A stretch of 41,193 nt of DNA from Bacillota bacterium (GTDB lineage Bacteria; Bacillota_I; Bacilli_A; RF39; UBA660), in assembly GCA_015059245.1 (NCBI GenBank), contig SVAU01000013.1, forward strand, positions 1 to 41,193. Reading direction: 5' to 3'. Below, piece by piece: positions 23,897 through 32,520 of the stretch. The stretch's first letter is position 1; each line of letters begins with the position of its first letter. The notes under the pieces are model-generated. The model was not told where the DNA came from. It did no database searches and was given only the letters and a program-made list of their open reading frames with translations. The position numbers and the translations under genes are program-made.

Positions 23897-24092
23897 CATC
23901 ATAAATTTTTAATTTATGATTTTCATGTTTTCGCAGAAATATTTATTAAGAGCTAAGATATTTACAAAGACTCTCTACTTACCTTTGTAAAAAAATATTC
24001 ATCATACCTTTCTATTTAATATACATAGCTCTTAAGTTATAAAAATATTCTGCTGTTCTTGTTTTCTGAAGGATTAATGATCCTTCTTTTTT
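23897..24092 (+). ncRNA. Putative structured noncoding RNA, about 195 nt
   Basis: It runs from the predicted start of a consensus promoter to a Rho-independent terminator. Pairings seen: a 5' hairpin ATCATAAAT / ATTTATGAT near 23898-23920; a long-range closing helix of GCAGAA (23933-23938) with TTCTGC (24048-24053), TATTT (23940-23944) with AAATA (24043-24047), and TTAAGAGCTA (23946-23955) with TAGCTCTTAA (24026-24035); an apical hairpin TTTACAAAG (23961-23969) / CTTTGTAAA (23983-23991) with a 13-nt loop; and an unpaired 3' strand before the closing helix. A rod with a large internal loop recalls 6S RNA, but I cannot confirm it. A 21-codon frame from 23926 lacks a ribosome site. Confidence 0.6.
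24068..24092 (+). terminator. Terminator of the noncoding unit
   Basis: Stem GAAGGAT (24068-24074) / ATCCTTC (24080-24086) and six T. The promoter of the amylase gene (TATAAT, 24108-24113) comes after it. Confidence 0.85.
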
Positions 24093-24147
24093 CTTGGCTT
24101 TTTATATTATAATTTGATATGCTTATAGTATAAGAGTGGAGTAAAAT

Positions 24148-26022
24148 ATGACAGAGGGTTATAAATTTAAAATAAATGAAACTGAGAAGTTAGATAATGG
24201 ATGTAAATATAATATATCTTTAGAATTACCTATGAAAGATGGATGGTTTGAAGATGTATATTTTTGTGTGCAAAAAGGTAGGGATTTAATACCTATTAAG
24301 TTAAAACATAAAGAGAATAAGGATGGTATTGTATATTTTCATACTGAAGAAGATATATTTTTAGATACTAGAGCTATTTATAAATATTATTTTTCATATA
24401 AATGTGATGGATTTAGAAGATTTATAAAAGAAAATGATATATTAGGTCCTGATGGTATTATGCAAGATGAAATGTATAAGATGAGTGTTAATTTTAAAGC
24501 ACCAGATTGGGCTAAGGGAAGAATGATGTATCATATCTTTGTAGATAGATTTAATCGTGGTAGTAGTGAACCTATGAAAGAAATGCCTAGACGTCATATA
24601 CATAAAAGTTGGGATGAACCAGTTGTTGTTTGTGGTGATGAATATAATATATGGAATAATGATTTTTATGGTGGAGATTTAAAAGGAATTACTCAAAAGT
24701 TAGATTATATACAGTCACTAGGTACAAATATAATTTATTTAAGTCCAATAGTTTATTCACAATCTACTCATAGATATGATGCTTCTGATTATGAAGTTGT
24801 TGATCCATATGCTGGTACTATGGAAGATTTAAAAGAATTATGTGATGAAGCACATAAAAGAGGAATGAAAGTAGTACTTGATGCAGTATTTAATCATACT
24901 GGTAGTGATAGTAAGTACTTTAATAAGTATCAGAATAAAGAATGGATAGAAAAGGAAAATGATAGAGGAGCTTACTACGGAGGTAGAAAGTATTCTAAAT
25001 TTTATAAGAGTCACATGGGGCCTGATGGAATGACTTATTATCATTACTGGTGGGGATTTGATACATTGCCTGTATGTAATGGAGAAGCTAAGGAATGGCA
25101 AGAATATATAACTGGTGAAAATGGAATAATAGATCAATGGTTTAGTTATGGAATAGATGGTCTAAGATTAGATGTAGCAGATGAATTAACTGATGAATAT
25201 ATAGAACTAATAAGAAAAGCAGTACATAGAAATAAAGAAGATGGATTTATACTTGGTGAAGTATGGAAGAATCCTATGTATATGGGAAGAGGATATATAG
25301 AAAATGGTACTGGTATGGATAGTGTTATGAACTATAACTTAATTGGTGCTATGATTAGATACTTTAGATATGGTGAAGCAGATCAATTGGCTGCTAAGAT
25401 AAGAGAAATAAAAAATACATATCCTACTGATACACTTAATACTGCAATGAATTTTACATCTACACATGATATGACTAGAGGAATTAATTTATGGGATCCT
25501 AATATATTTAAATATCATGGAGAGTGGCCATGGAACTTGATAGATGAAAATCATGATGTTTGTCAAAGATATAGATTAAGTAAGGAACAGTATGAAAAAG
25601 CTAAAGAGATTTATATGGCTTATGTATTTAGTTTAGCTTTTATGCCTGGTATTCTATCTATATTTTATGGAGATGAAATAGGTGTACAAGGAGTAGGTAA
25701 TTTAGATAATAGAAAACCTATGCCTTGGGATAATCCTGATATAGCATTACTTGAATTCTTTAAGATAATTGGTGCTATTAGAAATGCTGAAGATTTTATG
25801 TATGAAGCTGATTTAAGAGTACATGATATAAATGTTAACTATATGGCTTTTGAAAGAATAATGGGAGAAGAAAGAGCATTTATAGTAGTTAATAGAACTG
25901 GAGAAGAACATTCATTTATAGTCCCAGAAGAATATAAAGACAGTGAAAAAGTATATACTTTAAAGAAAAGTAAACCAGGTATGGTTGGTCCTTATGGAGG
26001 AATTGCTATAAAGAAAAACTAG
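24148..26022 (+). CDS. GH13 alpha-amylase-family enzyme (neopullulanase/maltogenic amylase type)
   Basis: 624 aa without a signal peptide, so cytoplasmic. The N-terminal about 125 residues fit a beta-sandwich module of the GH13_20 group. The barrel begins at MMYHIFVDRFNRGS. Conserved regions: I DAVFNH (near 248-253), II GLRLDVADE with nucleophile D342, III GEVW with acid E371, IV H440-D441 in FTSTHDMTR. GDEIGVQG follows, as in cyclomaltodextrinases. It would cut alpha-1,4 (and perhaps alpha-1,6) links in short maltodextrins taken up by the cell. GTGGAG precedes the ATG. No transporter or regulator genes for sugars are adjacent. Confidence 0.92.
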   Translation: MTEGYKFKINETEKLDNGCKYNISLELPMKDGWFEDVYFCVQKGRDLIPIKLKHKENKDGIVYFHTEEDIFLDTRAIYKYYFSYKCDGFRRFIKENDILGPDGIMQDEMYKMSVNFKAPDWAKGRMMYHIFVDRFNRGSSEPMKEMPRRHIHKSWDEPVVVCGDEYNIWNNDFYGGDLKGITQKLDYIQSLGTNIIYLSPIVYSQSTHRYDASDYEVVDPYAGTMEDLKELCDEAHKRGMKVVLDAVFNHTGSDSKYFNKYQNKEWIEKENDRGAYYGGRKYSKFYKSHMGPDGMTYYHYWWGFDTLPVCNGEAKEWQEYITGENGIIDQWFSYGIDGLRLDVADELTDEYIELIRKAVHRNKEDGFILGEVWKNPMYMGRGYIENGTGMDSVMNYNLIGAMIRYFRYGEADQLAAKIREIKNTYPTDTLNTAMNFTSTHDMTRGINLWDPNIFKYHGEWPWNLIDENHDVCQRYRLSKEQYEKAKEIYMAYVFSLAFMPGILSIFYGDEIGVQGVGNLDNRKPMPWDNPDIALLEFFKIIGAIRNAEDFMYEADLRVHDINVNYMAFERIMGEERAFIVVNRTGEEHSFIVPEEYKDSEKVYTLKKSKPGMVGPYGGIAIKKN

Positions 26023-26044
26023 ATAAAAATATCTGGTTTTTTTG
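26016..26044 (+). terminator. Terminator after the amylase gene
   Basis: Stem AAACTAGATA (26016-26025) / TATCTGGTTT (26030-26039, one G-U) with T-tract; overlaps the stop codon. Confidence 0.8.
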
Positions 26045-26064
26045 TGCTTCAAGTTATTATATTG

Positions 26065-26073
26065 TGATATACT
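26065..26073 (+). promoter_or_regulatory. Extended -10 promoter of the radical SAM operon
   Basis: TGA followed by TATACT (26068-26073), about 30 nt before the first gene. It drives 26103-31084, with no terminator visible between the four genes. Confidence 0.6.
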
Positions 26074-26102
26074 TTATATAGTAATAATGGAGTTGGTTAT
26101 AT

Positions 26103-27926
26103 ATGAAAAAGAAAATAGTAAAAATAGGTTCTTTATTGTCATTAGTTTTAATACCTGTATTAGTATTAGCTGATGATTTTGATGATATGGGTGTTATTGG
26201 TGTATTAATGATGCACTTAATGCTTTCATTACACTCTGCAGGTTTCTTATGTTTGCCTGCATCATTAATATTTAAGAATGATACTGTTCCTCAAAAGACT
26301 ATATTTTGGAAGGTCTTTTGGATTAGAGCAATAATAGTTATTATCTTATCTTTTGTAGCGCCAGAAACATCAATTGTAGTTGATGTTGCATCAATATTTA
26401 TTGGAGGATTTATAGGATTCCCAATGACTGGTGTTGTAGAAAGTATTAGAAAAAAGAAGAATGCAGGACTTAAAACAGCACTAACTAACGATATTGCTTC
26501 TGTAGAAGAAAAATGTAGTAAATGTGGAACTGCTATTGTTGCAGGTAATACATTCTGTACTAATTGTGGTCAAAAGGTAACATTAAATGAACTTAATGCA
26601 AGTAATGTTTTATCTATACCATCTGGTAGTCAAGGAAAACCTTTTGGAGCTGCTAAAATATTTGGTTATAATATGACAGAAGAACAAATGGTAGAAGATA
26701 TAATAAAAAGAGAAATAGACAAGACTGGTCAAACAGCAAATGTAACGATTGCTGGAGTAGAAAGAAGAAAGAATATCTTTGCTATTGTATATGCAATAAT
26801 CTTAATGATATGTTTGTCTTTATATTTCTTCCATTCACATACTGCAGTGTTAATAATAGTATTTATAATTGTAACAGTAACTTATTTTTCTATTTCTAAA
26901 AATTATAATTTAATGAAATATTTGAAGAAAGAAGTTAAAGCAAGACCTGATGAAAAAATTGGATATATAGTATCTACAGTGTTATCTGGTAAGATAAGTG
27001 GTGGAAGTAGTAAAGTAATAAGAATAGTTACTATATTAATTGCAATTGCTGTACCAATGTTTATATTTAGAGCACCACATGTAATATATGAAAAAGATAC
27101 TACATTAGATGGATATGTAGTTCGTTTCTATACATTAGGTTGGTTAGACAGTGAAGAAGAATTAGAAATACCTGAAGAATATAAAGGTGAACCAGTAGTT
27201 GGTATTAGAGGTGATGTATTTGCAAATGTAAATACATTAAGAAAAATAGTATTACCAGAAACTATTAAAGAGATTAGAGGAGGAGCATTTAAAGGAGCTT
27301 CTAATCTTGAAGAAATAAACTTGCCTGAAGGAATACCTGAAATAAAAGGAGAAACATTCCAAGAATGTGTTAGTTTAAAAGAGATAGTTATTCCTGATAG
27401 TGTTATTAGAATTGGTGGACATGCATTTAGAGATAATCACTCTTTAGAAAAAGTAGAAATAAGTGCTAATAGTCAATTACAAGAAATTGGATCATCAGCA
27501 TTTAGAAATTGTTATGAATTAGAAGAAATATATCTACCTAGAGGTGTCAATGTAAATGAAAAAGCATTTAAAGATAGTGGTACAGATGTAAAAGAATATA
27601 GTACTACTGGAGTAGTATATGAAGATGAATATGCATATAAAAAAGAAATATATATTCCTGAAGTGGGTATTGAAAAAGATGTATTCATATATGATACAAA
27701 TGCTGAAACTGATGATTTTACGCTTGAATTAGATAAAGTAGAAGGTAATTATGGAGATTTTAAATTCGTAATAACATATAGATATGATGGAAAGACTCAA
27801 ACATTTACTTTGTCTAGAGGTAAAGAAACTCATAAAATAAATAATGATTTACTAATATCAATAGATGCTGATTATGTATTCAATTCATATAGTGATAGAG
27901 TTACAGTATTTTCTTATTATAATTAA
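26103..27926 (+). CDS. Membrane protein with zinc ribbon and BspA-type leucine-rich repeats
   Basis: 607 aa. Order: two or three N-terminal membrane segments (within about 5-125), a zinc ribbon CxxC-x-CxxC starting at C138 (CSKCG ... CTNCG), two further hydrophobic segments (about 222-260), another near 310-325, then LRR_5/BspA-like repeats (about 348-505: LEEINLPEGI, LKEIVIPDSV, LEEIYLPRGV), and a final beta-rich domain. It is the first gene of the radical SAM operon, 19 nt before the enzyme. It could be a surface receptor, an exporter partner or a target-binding protein for the peptide; none is proven. Confidence 0.7.
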   Translation: MKKKIVKIGSLLSLVLIPVLVLADDFDDMGVIGVLMMHLMLSLHSAGFLCLPASLIFKNDTVPQKTIFWKVFWIRAIIVIILSFVAPETSIVVDVASIFIGGFIGFPMTGVVESIRKKKNAGLKTALTNDIASVEEKCSKCGTAIVAGNTFCTNCGQKVTLNELNASNVLSIPSGSQGKPFGAAKIFGYNMTEEQMVEDIIKREIDKTGQTANVTIAGVERRKNIFAIVYAIILMICLSLYFFHSHTAVLIIVFIIVTVTYFSISKNYNLMKYLKKEVKARPDEKIGYIVSTVLSGKISGGSSKVIRIVTILIAIAVPMFIFRAPHVIYEKDTTLDGYVVRFYTLGWLDSEEELEIPEEYKGEPVVGIRGDVFANVNTLRKIVLPETIKEIRGGAFKGASNLEEINLPEGIPEIKGETFQECVSLKEIVIPDSVIRIGGHAFRDNHSLEKVEISANSQLQEIGSSAFRNCYELEEIYLPRGVNVNEKAFKDSGTDVKEYSTTGVVYEDEYAYKKEIYIPEVGIEKDVFIYDTNAETDDFTLELDKVEGNYGDFKFVITYRYDGKTQTFTLSRGKETHKINNDLLISIDADYVFNSYSDRVTVFSYYN

Positions 27927-27945
27927 TTTTTGGTAGGGGTGTTTT

Positions 27946-29676
27946 ATGAATTATAAGTTTATACATTTATTATATGTTCCAACTATGGCTTGTAATATGG
28001 CTTGTAAGTATTGTTATTTAGAAGATAATACAAAAGACGAATGGAGTAAGTTTGGAGCAGTAGATACATTAAAATATGCTGTAGAAAAGTTTCATGATAG
28101 TAATGTAATACCATTTAATATATCATTACATGGTGGTGAAGTTACTACATTAAGTAAGAAAGATTTTGAAAGTGTAGTTAAGTATATTTATGATTATTAT
28201 AAAGATAATAAGAAGTTAATTGAATCAAATGGATTTAAAATAGGTAGTCCTCATATAAAGACTAATTTATATGATTTAGAGAAACATATAGATACTATAA
28301 AGAAGTATGGAGTTTCTATTAGTGGTAGTTTAGATTTACCTTTAGATATGCATGACGAGTATAGAGTTACTAAAGGTGGTAAAGGTACTTTTGATAAGAT
28401 ACTTGAAAATGTTAAGTTACTTGAAGATTTGCCTAATAAGAAGAAAGTATCTGCTACTATATTTAAAGAACATTTTGACTTAGATAAAATAGTTAAAGAT
28501 ATAAAATATTTACATGAAAATACTTGTTTAAATATGAATGATTTTAACTTTATGATAGGGTTTGATTATAATTCAAATGGAATACTTCATCATATAAGTG
28601 AAGAAGAACAAGTAGAAATGTTTGTTAGAATGCACAAAGAATTTGATGGAACTGATTTAGATGAAGGTGTTAATGGCGCTTGGTTTAATGAGTTTGGCCC
28701 TGATTATTGTACTAATTGTACTAATTGTGGTGAGAAGTTTTTCTTACTAGAAAAGAATGGGGATATATATTCTTGTGTAAGAGGTCAAAAGAACAAAGAT
28801 TTCTATTATGGAAATATTTATAAAGATGATGTATGTACTATACTAGAGAATGCTAAAGAAAAGATGTTAGCTAATCATAGAAGAGTTGGATTTAATGAAG
28901 AGTGTAGTAAATGTAAATATTTATATATATGTAAAACAGGTTGTCCTTTTGTAAAGAATACATATAAGGATAACAAATCGTATACATGTAAATTACAACA
29001 AGAATTGTATAAAAAAAGAGAGTATCAGGAAGATACTTATAATGATGAAACTGTATATCAATATGTACAAGAGATGCATCCTGAGTTAGCGATGCAGTAT
29101 TATCCAAGTAGAAGAGTTAATGAATTTAAGTCTTTAGAGGATTTAATAGCAGAAGATAGTAAGTTAAAGTACATATATGATAGTGAATGTTTTGTATTAA
29201 ATGTGGATGGTGTAGATTATAAGTTAGAGTCGCAAATACTTAAGAAGTTTAGAGAGATAATTTATATAACACCTGAGAGTGATATTAATTTGTATATTAA
29301 GAATGATTTATTAGATCAAGAATGTGATTATCCTAATAATAATTCTTTATATATGATATTACTTAGTGGTAATTTAATACAATATGGTGATGAGGGAAGA
29401 ACTAAGCAAGAACATATTGCTACTCATCAAGTATATAAAGGTGTACTAGAAAGAAATGAATCTGATAGAGATGGTTTCTTTAAGTACAATATTACTAATA
29501 TGATAAAAGAGTATGGTAAGTATTTAGATATGGATAATCCTAATAATATATTCTTTACAACTAATGCACTAAGGGATTATCACTATACTAAACAAAAGAA
29601 TAATGCTTATTATCATATAGATGCAATCAATTTACCATTTCAAAATATTGAATTTTATTACATAGGAGGTAAGTAA
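27946..29676 (+). CDS. Radical SAM/SPASM peptide-modifying enzyme
   Basis: 576 aa. The 4Fe-4S motif is C16-x3-C20-x2-C23 in TMACNMACKYCYLED, and SLHGGEVTT supplies the GGE SAM-binding element. The SPASM region holds C255, C258, C261, C277, then C320-x2-C323-x5-C329-x3-C333 and C348, enough for two auxiliary clusters, as in anaerobic sulfatase-type and RiPP maturases. Residues about 380-576 are an extra domain I cannot name; it may bind the leader peptide. AGGGGTG precedes the ATG. The gene ends 2 nt before a small protein with a repetitive C-terminus, its probable substrate. Confidence 0.85.
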   Translation: MNYKFIHLLYVPTMACNMACKYCYLEDNTKDEWSKFGAVDTLKYAVEKFHDSNVIPFNISLHGGEVTTLSKKDFESVVKYIYDYYKDNKKLIESNGFKIGSPHIKTNLYDLEKHIDTIKKYGVSISGSLDLPLDMHDEYRVTKGGKGTFDKILENVKLLEDLPNKKKVSATIFKEHFDLDKIVKDIKYLHENTCLNMNDFNFMIGFDYNSNGILHHISEEEQVEMFVRMHKEFDGTDLDEGVNGAWFNEFGPDYCTNCTNCGEKFFLLEKNGDIYSCVRGQKNKDFYYGNIYKDDVCTILENAKEKMLANHRRVGFNEECSKCKYLYICKTGCPFVKNTYKDNKSYTCKLQQELYKKREYQEDTYNDETVYQYVQEMHPELAMQYYPSRRVNEFKSLEDLIAEDSKLKYIYDSECFVLNVDGVDYKLESQILKKFREIIYITPESDINLYIKNDLLDQECDYPNNNSLYMILLSGNLIQYGDEGRTKQEHIATHQVYKGVLERNESDRDGFFKYNITNMIKEYGKYLDMDNPNNIFFTTNALRDYHYTKQKNNAYYHIDAINLPFQNIEFYYIGGK

Positions 29677-29678
29677 TT

Positions 29679-30050
29679 ATGTTAAATAGAAATCCAGAAA
29701 CATACAATGAGATAGTTCATTTAAAGAAGATGTTAGACTTAGCTAAGTATTATCAATTGTCTGCAGAAGTAATGGATGAAGTAAGTGATTTTATATTAGC
29801 AGATCCGAAGAATACAGTAGTATGTGATGCTTCTAGAATGGTATTAAAATCTAATGGGACAGAACAAAAGACATTCGCTGTTTCTAAGATGAGTAGTGCT
29901 ATTGATGGACTTACATTAAGTGCTGCATCATTGGTTGTTATTCCACATTACACACCTAGTTCTGGTGGCGGAGGATACTCTGGTGGAGGTTCTTCGAATA
30001 ATAATAACAACAATAATAATAACAATAATAACAACAATAACAATAATTAG
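29679..30050 (+). CDS. Putative RiPP precursor with Gly/Ser core and 17-Asn tail
   Basis: 123 aa. The ribosome site AGGAGGT lies in the last codons of the radical SAM gene, and the spacing is 2 nt. Residues 1-90 form a folded-looking leader (EIVHLKKMLDLAKYYQLSAEVMDEVSDFI). Then come TPSS (92-95), GGGG (96-99), YS, GGG (102-104), SS, and Asn 107-123 to the very end. The Asn run uses 11 AAT and 6 AAC in irregular order, so it is not a pure trinucleotide repeat and seems kept at protein level. The tail is the likely site of modification, or an exported part. No cleavage site is obvious. An ordinary low-complexity tail is the alternative. Confidence 0.65.
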   Translation: MLNRNPETYNEIVHLKKMLDLAKYYQLSAEVMDEVSDFILADPKNTVVCDASRMVLKSNGTEQKTFAVSKMSSAIDGLTLSAASLVVIPHYTPSSGGGGYSGGGSSNNNNNNNNNNNNNNNNN

Positions 30051-30058
30051 GTGATGTT

Positions 30059-31084
30059 ATGATAACTGAAAAGAAACATGAAGAAAGATTAAAGAATATT
30101 GGATTAAATATAAAGACTAAGTATAAGTCTTTTGATAAAGTGTTAGAAAGAAATACTGATGGATCTAAGAATGATAATATACCTGAGGGAGTTAGAATAG
30201 GTAAAGATTATTATTATAGAGGTCAAGTAGTACATAAAGAAACTTTATTTGATTCAAGAATACTTTATAAGTTTGAATTTAATCATGGAGATAAGGAACA
30301 GAAGTGTCCTAACTGTGGTAGTGTTGGTACATTAGAAGAATTTAATAATGGATGTCCTTATTGTGGTACGCATTATAACTTAGATTATGATAATAAAGAT
30401 CTAGGTGGTAAGTATTACTATGATAGAACTTTAAAAGGACATGGTTATGTAGTTAAGACTTTAATAATAGACTTAATAGTATCTTTTATATTATCTTTAG
30501 TATTTATTATTGAAACTAGTAGAACATTTACTATATTTGATATGAGTAAGGTATTGTTAGGAACTGTACTTATTGGGGCGATATTATTCTTTGTATTCTA
30601 TTATTTGGATGCAGCGATTATACTTTCTTTTGTAAGAGCTAAGAAAGATAGATTAAATAAGATGCAAATAGATTTCTGGAATAGAATGAATGATAAAGGT
30701 ATTACTAAGAATAGTTTTTATAATAATTTAAACTTTGAATTAAGACAGTTATATTATGGAGATAAGTATCCTAATGTAGTTGATTATGATATCTTAGATT
30801 ATAATAGTTTTAAAGAATCTGAAGATAAAGATGGTTTTTATATTACTGTTAATTTAGATATTAGATTAGTAGAGTTTAAGAATGGTAAAGTAAAGAGTGA
30901 TACTGATAGTAAGACTTATAAATTTAAGAGAGCTAAAGTAGATGGTAAACTTGATAAGGGAGTTAATATTATTCAGTGTCATGGATGCGGTGCTTCGATA
31001 GATGTTACTAAAGGTGAATGTGAGTACTGCGGTGTTAAGAATAATTACTTACAAGAATGGTATTTGGTTGATGTAGATGATTAA
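30059..31084 (+). CDS. Two-TM protein with two zinc ribbons, possible Tim44-like domain
   Basis: 341 aa, 8 nt after the peptide gene and in the same operon. The N-terminal half has a zinc ribbon C83-x2-C86-x12-C99-x2-C102. Two hydrophobic segments follow (about 133-152 and 163-190). The region 195-300 resembles a Tim44/NTF2-like domain in size and pattern (FWNRMNDKGIT..., YITVNLDIRLVEFKNGK). A second ribbon ends the protein: C307-x2-C310-x10-C321-x2-C324. It may hold the peptide or enzyme at the membrane, or help export. These assignments rest on visible motifs, not on a recognised family. Confidence 0.65.
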   Translation: MITEKKHEERLKNIGLNIKTKYKSFDKVLERNTDGSKNDNIPEGVRIGKDYYYRGQVVHKETLFDSRILYKFEFNHGDKEQKCPNCGSVGTLEEFNNGCPYCGTHYNLDYDNKDLGGKYYYDRTLKGHGYVVKTLIIDLIVSFILSLVFIIETSRTFTIFDMSKVLLGTVLIGAILFFVFYYLDAAIILSFVRAKKDRLNKMQIDFWNRMNDKGITKNSFYNNLNFELRQLYYGDKYPNVVDYDILDYNSFKESEDKDGFYITVNLDIRLVEFKNGKVKSDTDSKTYKFKRAKVDGKLDKGVNIIQCHGCGASIDVTKGECEYCGVKNNYLQEWYLVDVDD

Positions 31085-31085
31085 G

Positions 31086-31122
31086 AACTAGATAGAGATG
31101 TCTAGTTTTTTTATGGTATAAT
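31086..31122 (+). terminator. Fused terminator and extended -10
   Basis: Stem AACTAGA (31086-31092) / TCTAGTT (31101-31107), T-tract, A, TGG and TATAAT (31117-31122). It ends the radical SAM operon and starts the DUF2130 gene. Confidence 0.85.
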
Positions 31123-31145
31123 TTAGGTATTAAGGGAGTGGTAAG

Positions 31146-32444
31146 ATGAACGAATTAAAATGTCCTAATTGTGGGACTGTATTTCAAATAGATGAACAAG
31201 ATTATGAATCTATAGTTAAACAAATTAGAGATAAAGAATTTGAAAAAGAAATAACTATTAGAGAAGCACAGTTTAGAAATGATAAAGAACAAGCTTTAAA
31301 GTTAGCAGAAGCTAAAGCAGAGAAAGATTTAGCAGATGAATTAAATAAAAAAGAATTAGAAATAGCTAGTTTAAAGAATGAACTTAAATTAAAAGAAACT
31401 GAAACTGAGAATAGATTAGAAAAGAAATATAGTGAAGAATTAAATAGAAAAGTAGTAGAGATTACTGAATTAAAGAATGAGATTAAGTTAAAAGATACTG
31501 AAAAAGAATTAGCTTTAAAAGATATAGTAAATGAAAAAGATAAAGAAATAGATTCATTAAATACTAGATTAGAAAGTAATAAGAATGAATTCTTAGTTAA
31601 AGAACAATCTTTAAAAGATAAGTACGAAGAAAAGATTAAAGATAAGGATGAACAAATCGCTTATTACAAAGATTTTAAAGCAAGACAAAGTACTAAGATG
31701 ATTGGTGAGTCTTTAGAACAACATTGTAATAATGAATTTAATAAGTTAAGACCATTATTTAAGAATGTTTATTTTGAAAAAGATAATGATGCTAGAACTG
31801 GTAGTAAAGGTGACTTTATATTTAGAGAAACTGATGATGATGGTACTGAGATTATATCTATTATGTTTGAGATGAAGAATGAAGCAGATGAGACTGCTAC
31901 TAAGCATAAGAATGAAGATTTCTTTAAGGAACTTGATAAGGATAGAAAAGAGAAAAACTGTGAATATGCAGTATTAGTATCATTACTTGAGATAGATAAT
32001 GATTATTATAATAATGGTATTGTAGATGTATCTCATAAGTATGAGAAGATGTATGTGGTACGTCCTCAATTCTTTATTCCATTAATTACATTATTACGTG
32101 GATCAGCAATGAATTCTTTGGGTTATAAGAAACAACTAGAAATAGTACAAAATCAAAATATAGATATTTCTAGATTCGAAGAGAATATGAATAACTTTAA
32201 AGATGCATTTGGTAGAAATTATAGATTAGCAAGTGAGAAGTTTAGAAAAGCTATTGATGAGATTGATAAGACAATAGATCATTTACAAAAGACTAAGGAA
32301 GCATTGTTATCAAGTGAGAATAACTTAAGACTTGCTAATAATAAAGCAGAGGATTTAAGTATTAAGAAGTTGACTAGTGGTAATCCTACTATGCAACAGA
32401 TGTTTGAAGAGTTAAAGGATGAAACAAAAGAAGACGATGAGTAA
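31146..32444 (+). CDS. DUF2130 protein: zinc ribbon, coiled coil, nuclease-like domain
   Basis: 432 aa. C6-x2-C9 begins a short ribbon. Residues about 25-180 are a long Lys/Glu coiled coil. From about 185 comes the DUF2130 core: [26 protein letters not shown], then [16 protein letters not shown]. The G-x-GDF ... E-x-K spacing fits a PD-(D/E)XK nuclease site, as proposed for this family from its sequence. A second helical region ends the protein. It often occurs among mobile or defence genes and here opens the accessory right half. The start ATG follows AAGGGAGTGG. Confidence 0.82.
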   Translation: MNELKCPNCGTVFQIDEQDYESIVKQIRDKEFEKEITIREAQFRNDKEQALKLAEAKAEKDLADELNKKELEIASLKNELKLKETETENRLEKKYSEELNRKVVEITELKNEIKLKDTEKELALKDIVNEKDKEIDSLNTRLESNKNEFLVKEQSLKDKYEEKIKDKDEQIAYYKDFKARQSTKMIGESLEQHCNNEFNKLRPLFKNVYFEKDNDARTGSKGDFIFRETDDDGTEIISIMFEMKNEADETATKHKNEDFFKELDKDRKEKNCEYAVLVSLLEIDNDYYNNGIVDVSHKYEKMYVVRPQFFIPLITLLRGSAMNSLGYKKQLEIVQNQNIDISRFEENMNNFKDAFGRNYRLASEKFRKAIDEIDKTIDHLQKTKEALLSSENNLRLANNKAEDLSIKKLTSGNPTMQQMFEELKDETKEDDE

Positions 32445-32456
32445 TCGTCTTTTTTC
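32431..32456 (+). terminator. Terminator after the DUF2130 gene
   Basis: Stem AAGACGAT (32431-32438) / ATCGTCTT (32444-32451) with T-tract; the stop codon lies in the loop. Confidence 0.85.
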
Positions 32457-32520
32457 ATGAAGAAAAAAAGGAAATAGAGGTTTTGTGGAGAATATATAAG
32501 GTAGAGGGAGGTGTAATGTC

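Noticed and set aside
23926..23991. 21-codon frame inside the putative noncoding RNA
   Set aside because: No Shine-Dalgarno site; codons CTC and TAC unlike the genome; the sequence is taken up by RNA helices.
23897..24092. Direct call as 6S RNA
   Set aside because: The rod and internal loop fit in outline only. The 5' hairpin and asymmetric loop are unusual, and no Rfam search could be run.
28892..29107. Minus-strand frame of 71 codons in the radical SAM gene
   Set aside because: Shadow of the Tyr/Ile-rich region of the plus-strand enzyme; no ribosome site or promoter.
29997..30047. Asn run as a simple AAT microsatellite
   Set aside because: AAT and AAC alternate irregularly through all 17 codons, so pure slippage does not explain it; kept as part of the precursor. 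Some slippage origin is still possible.
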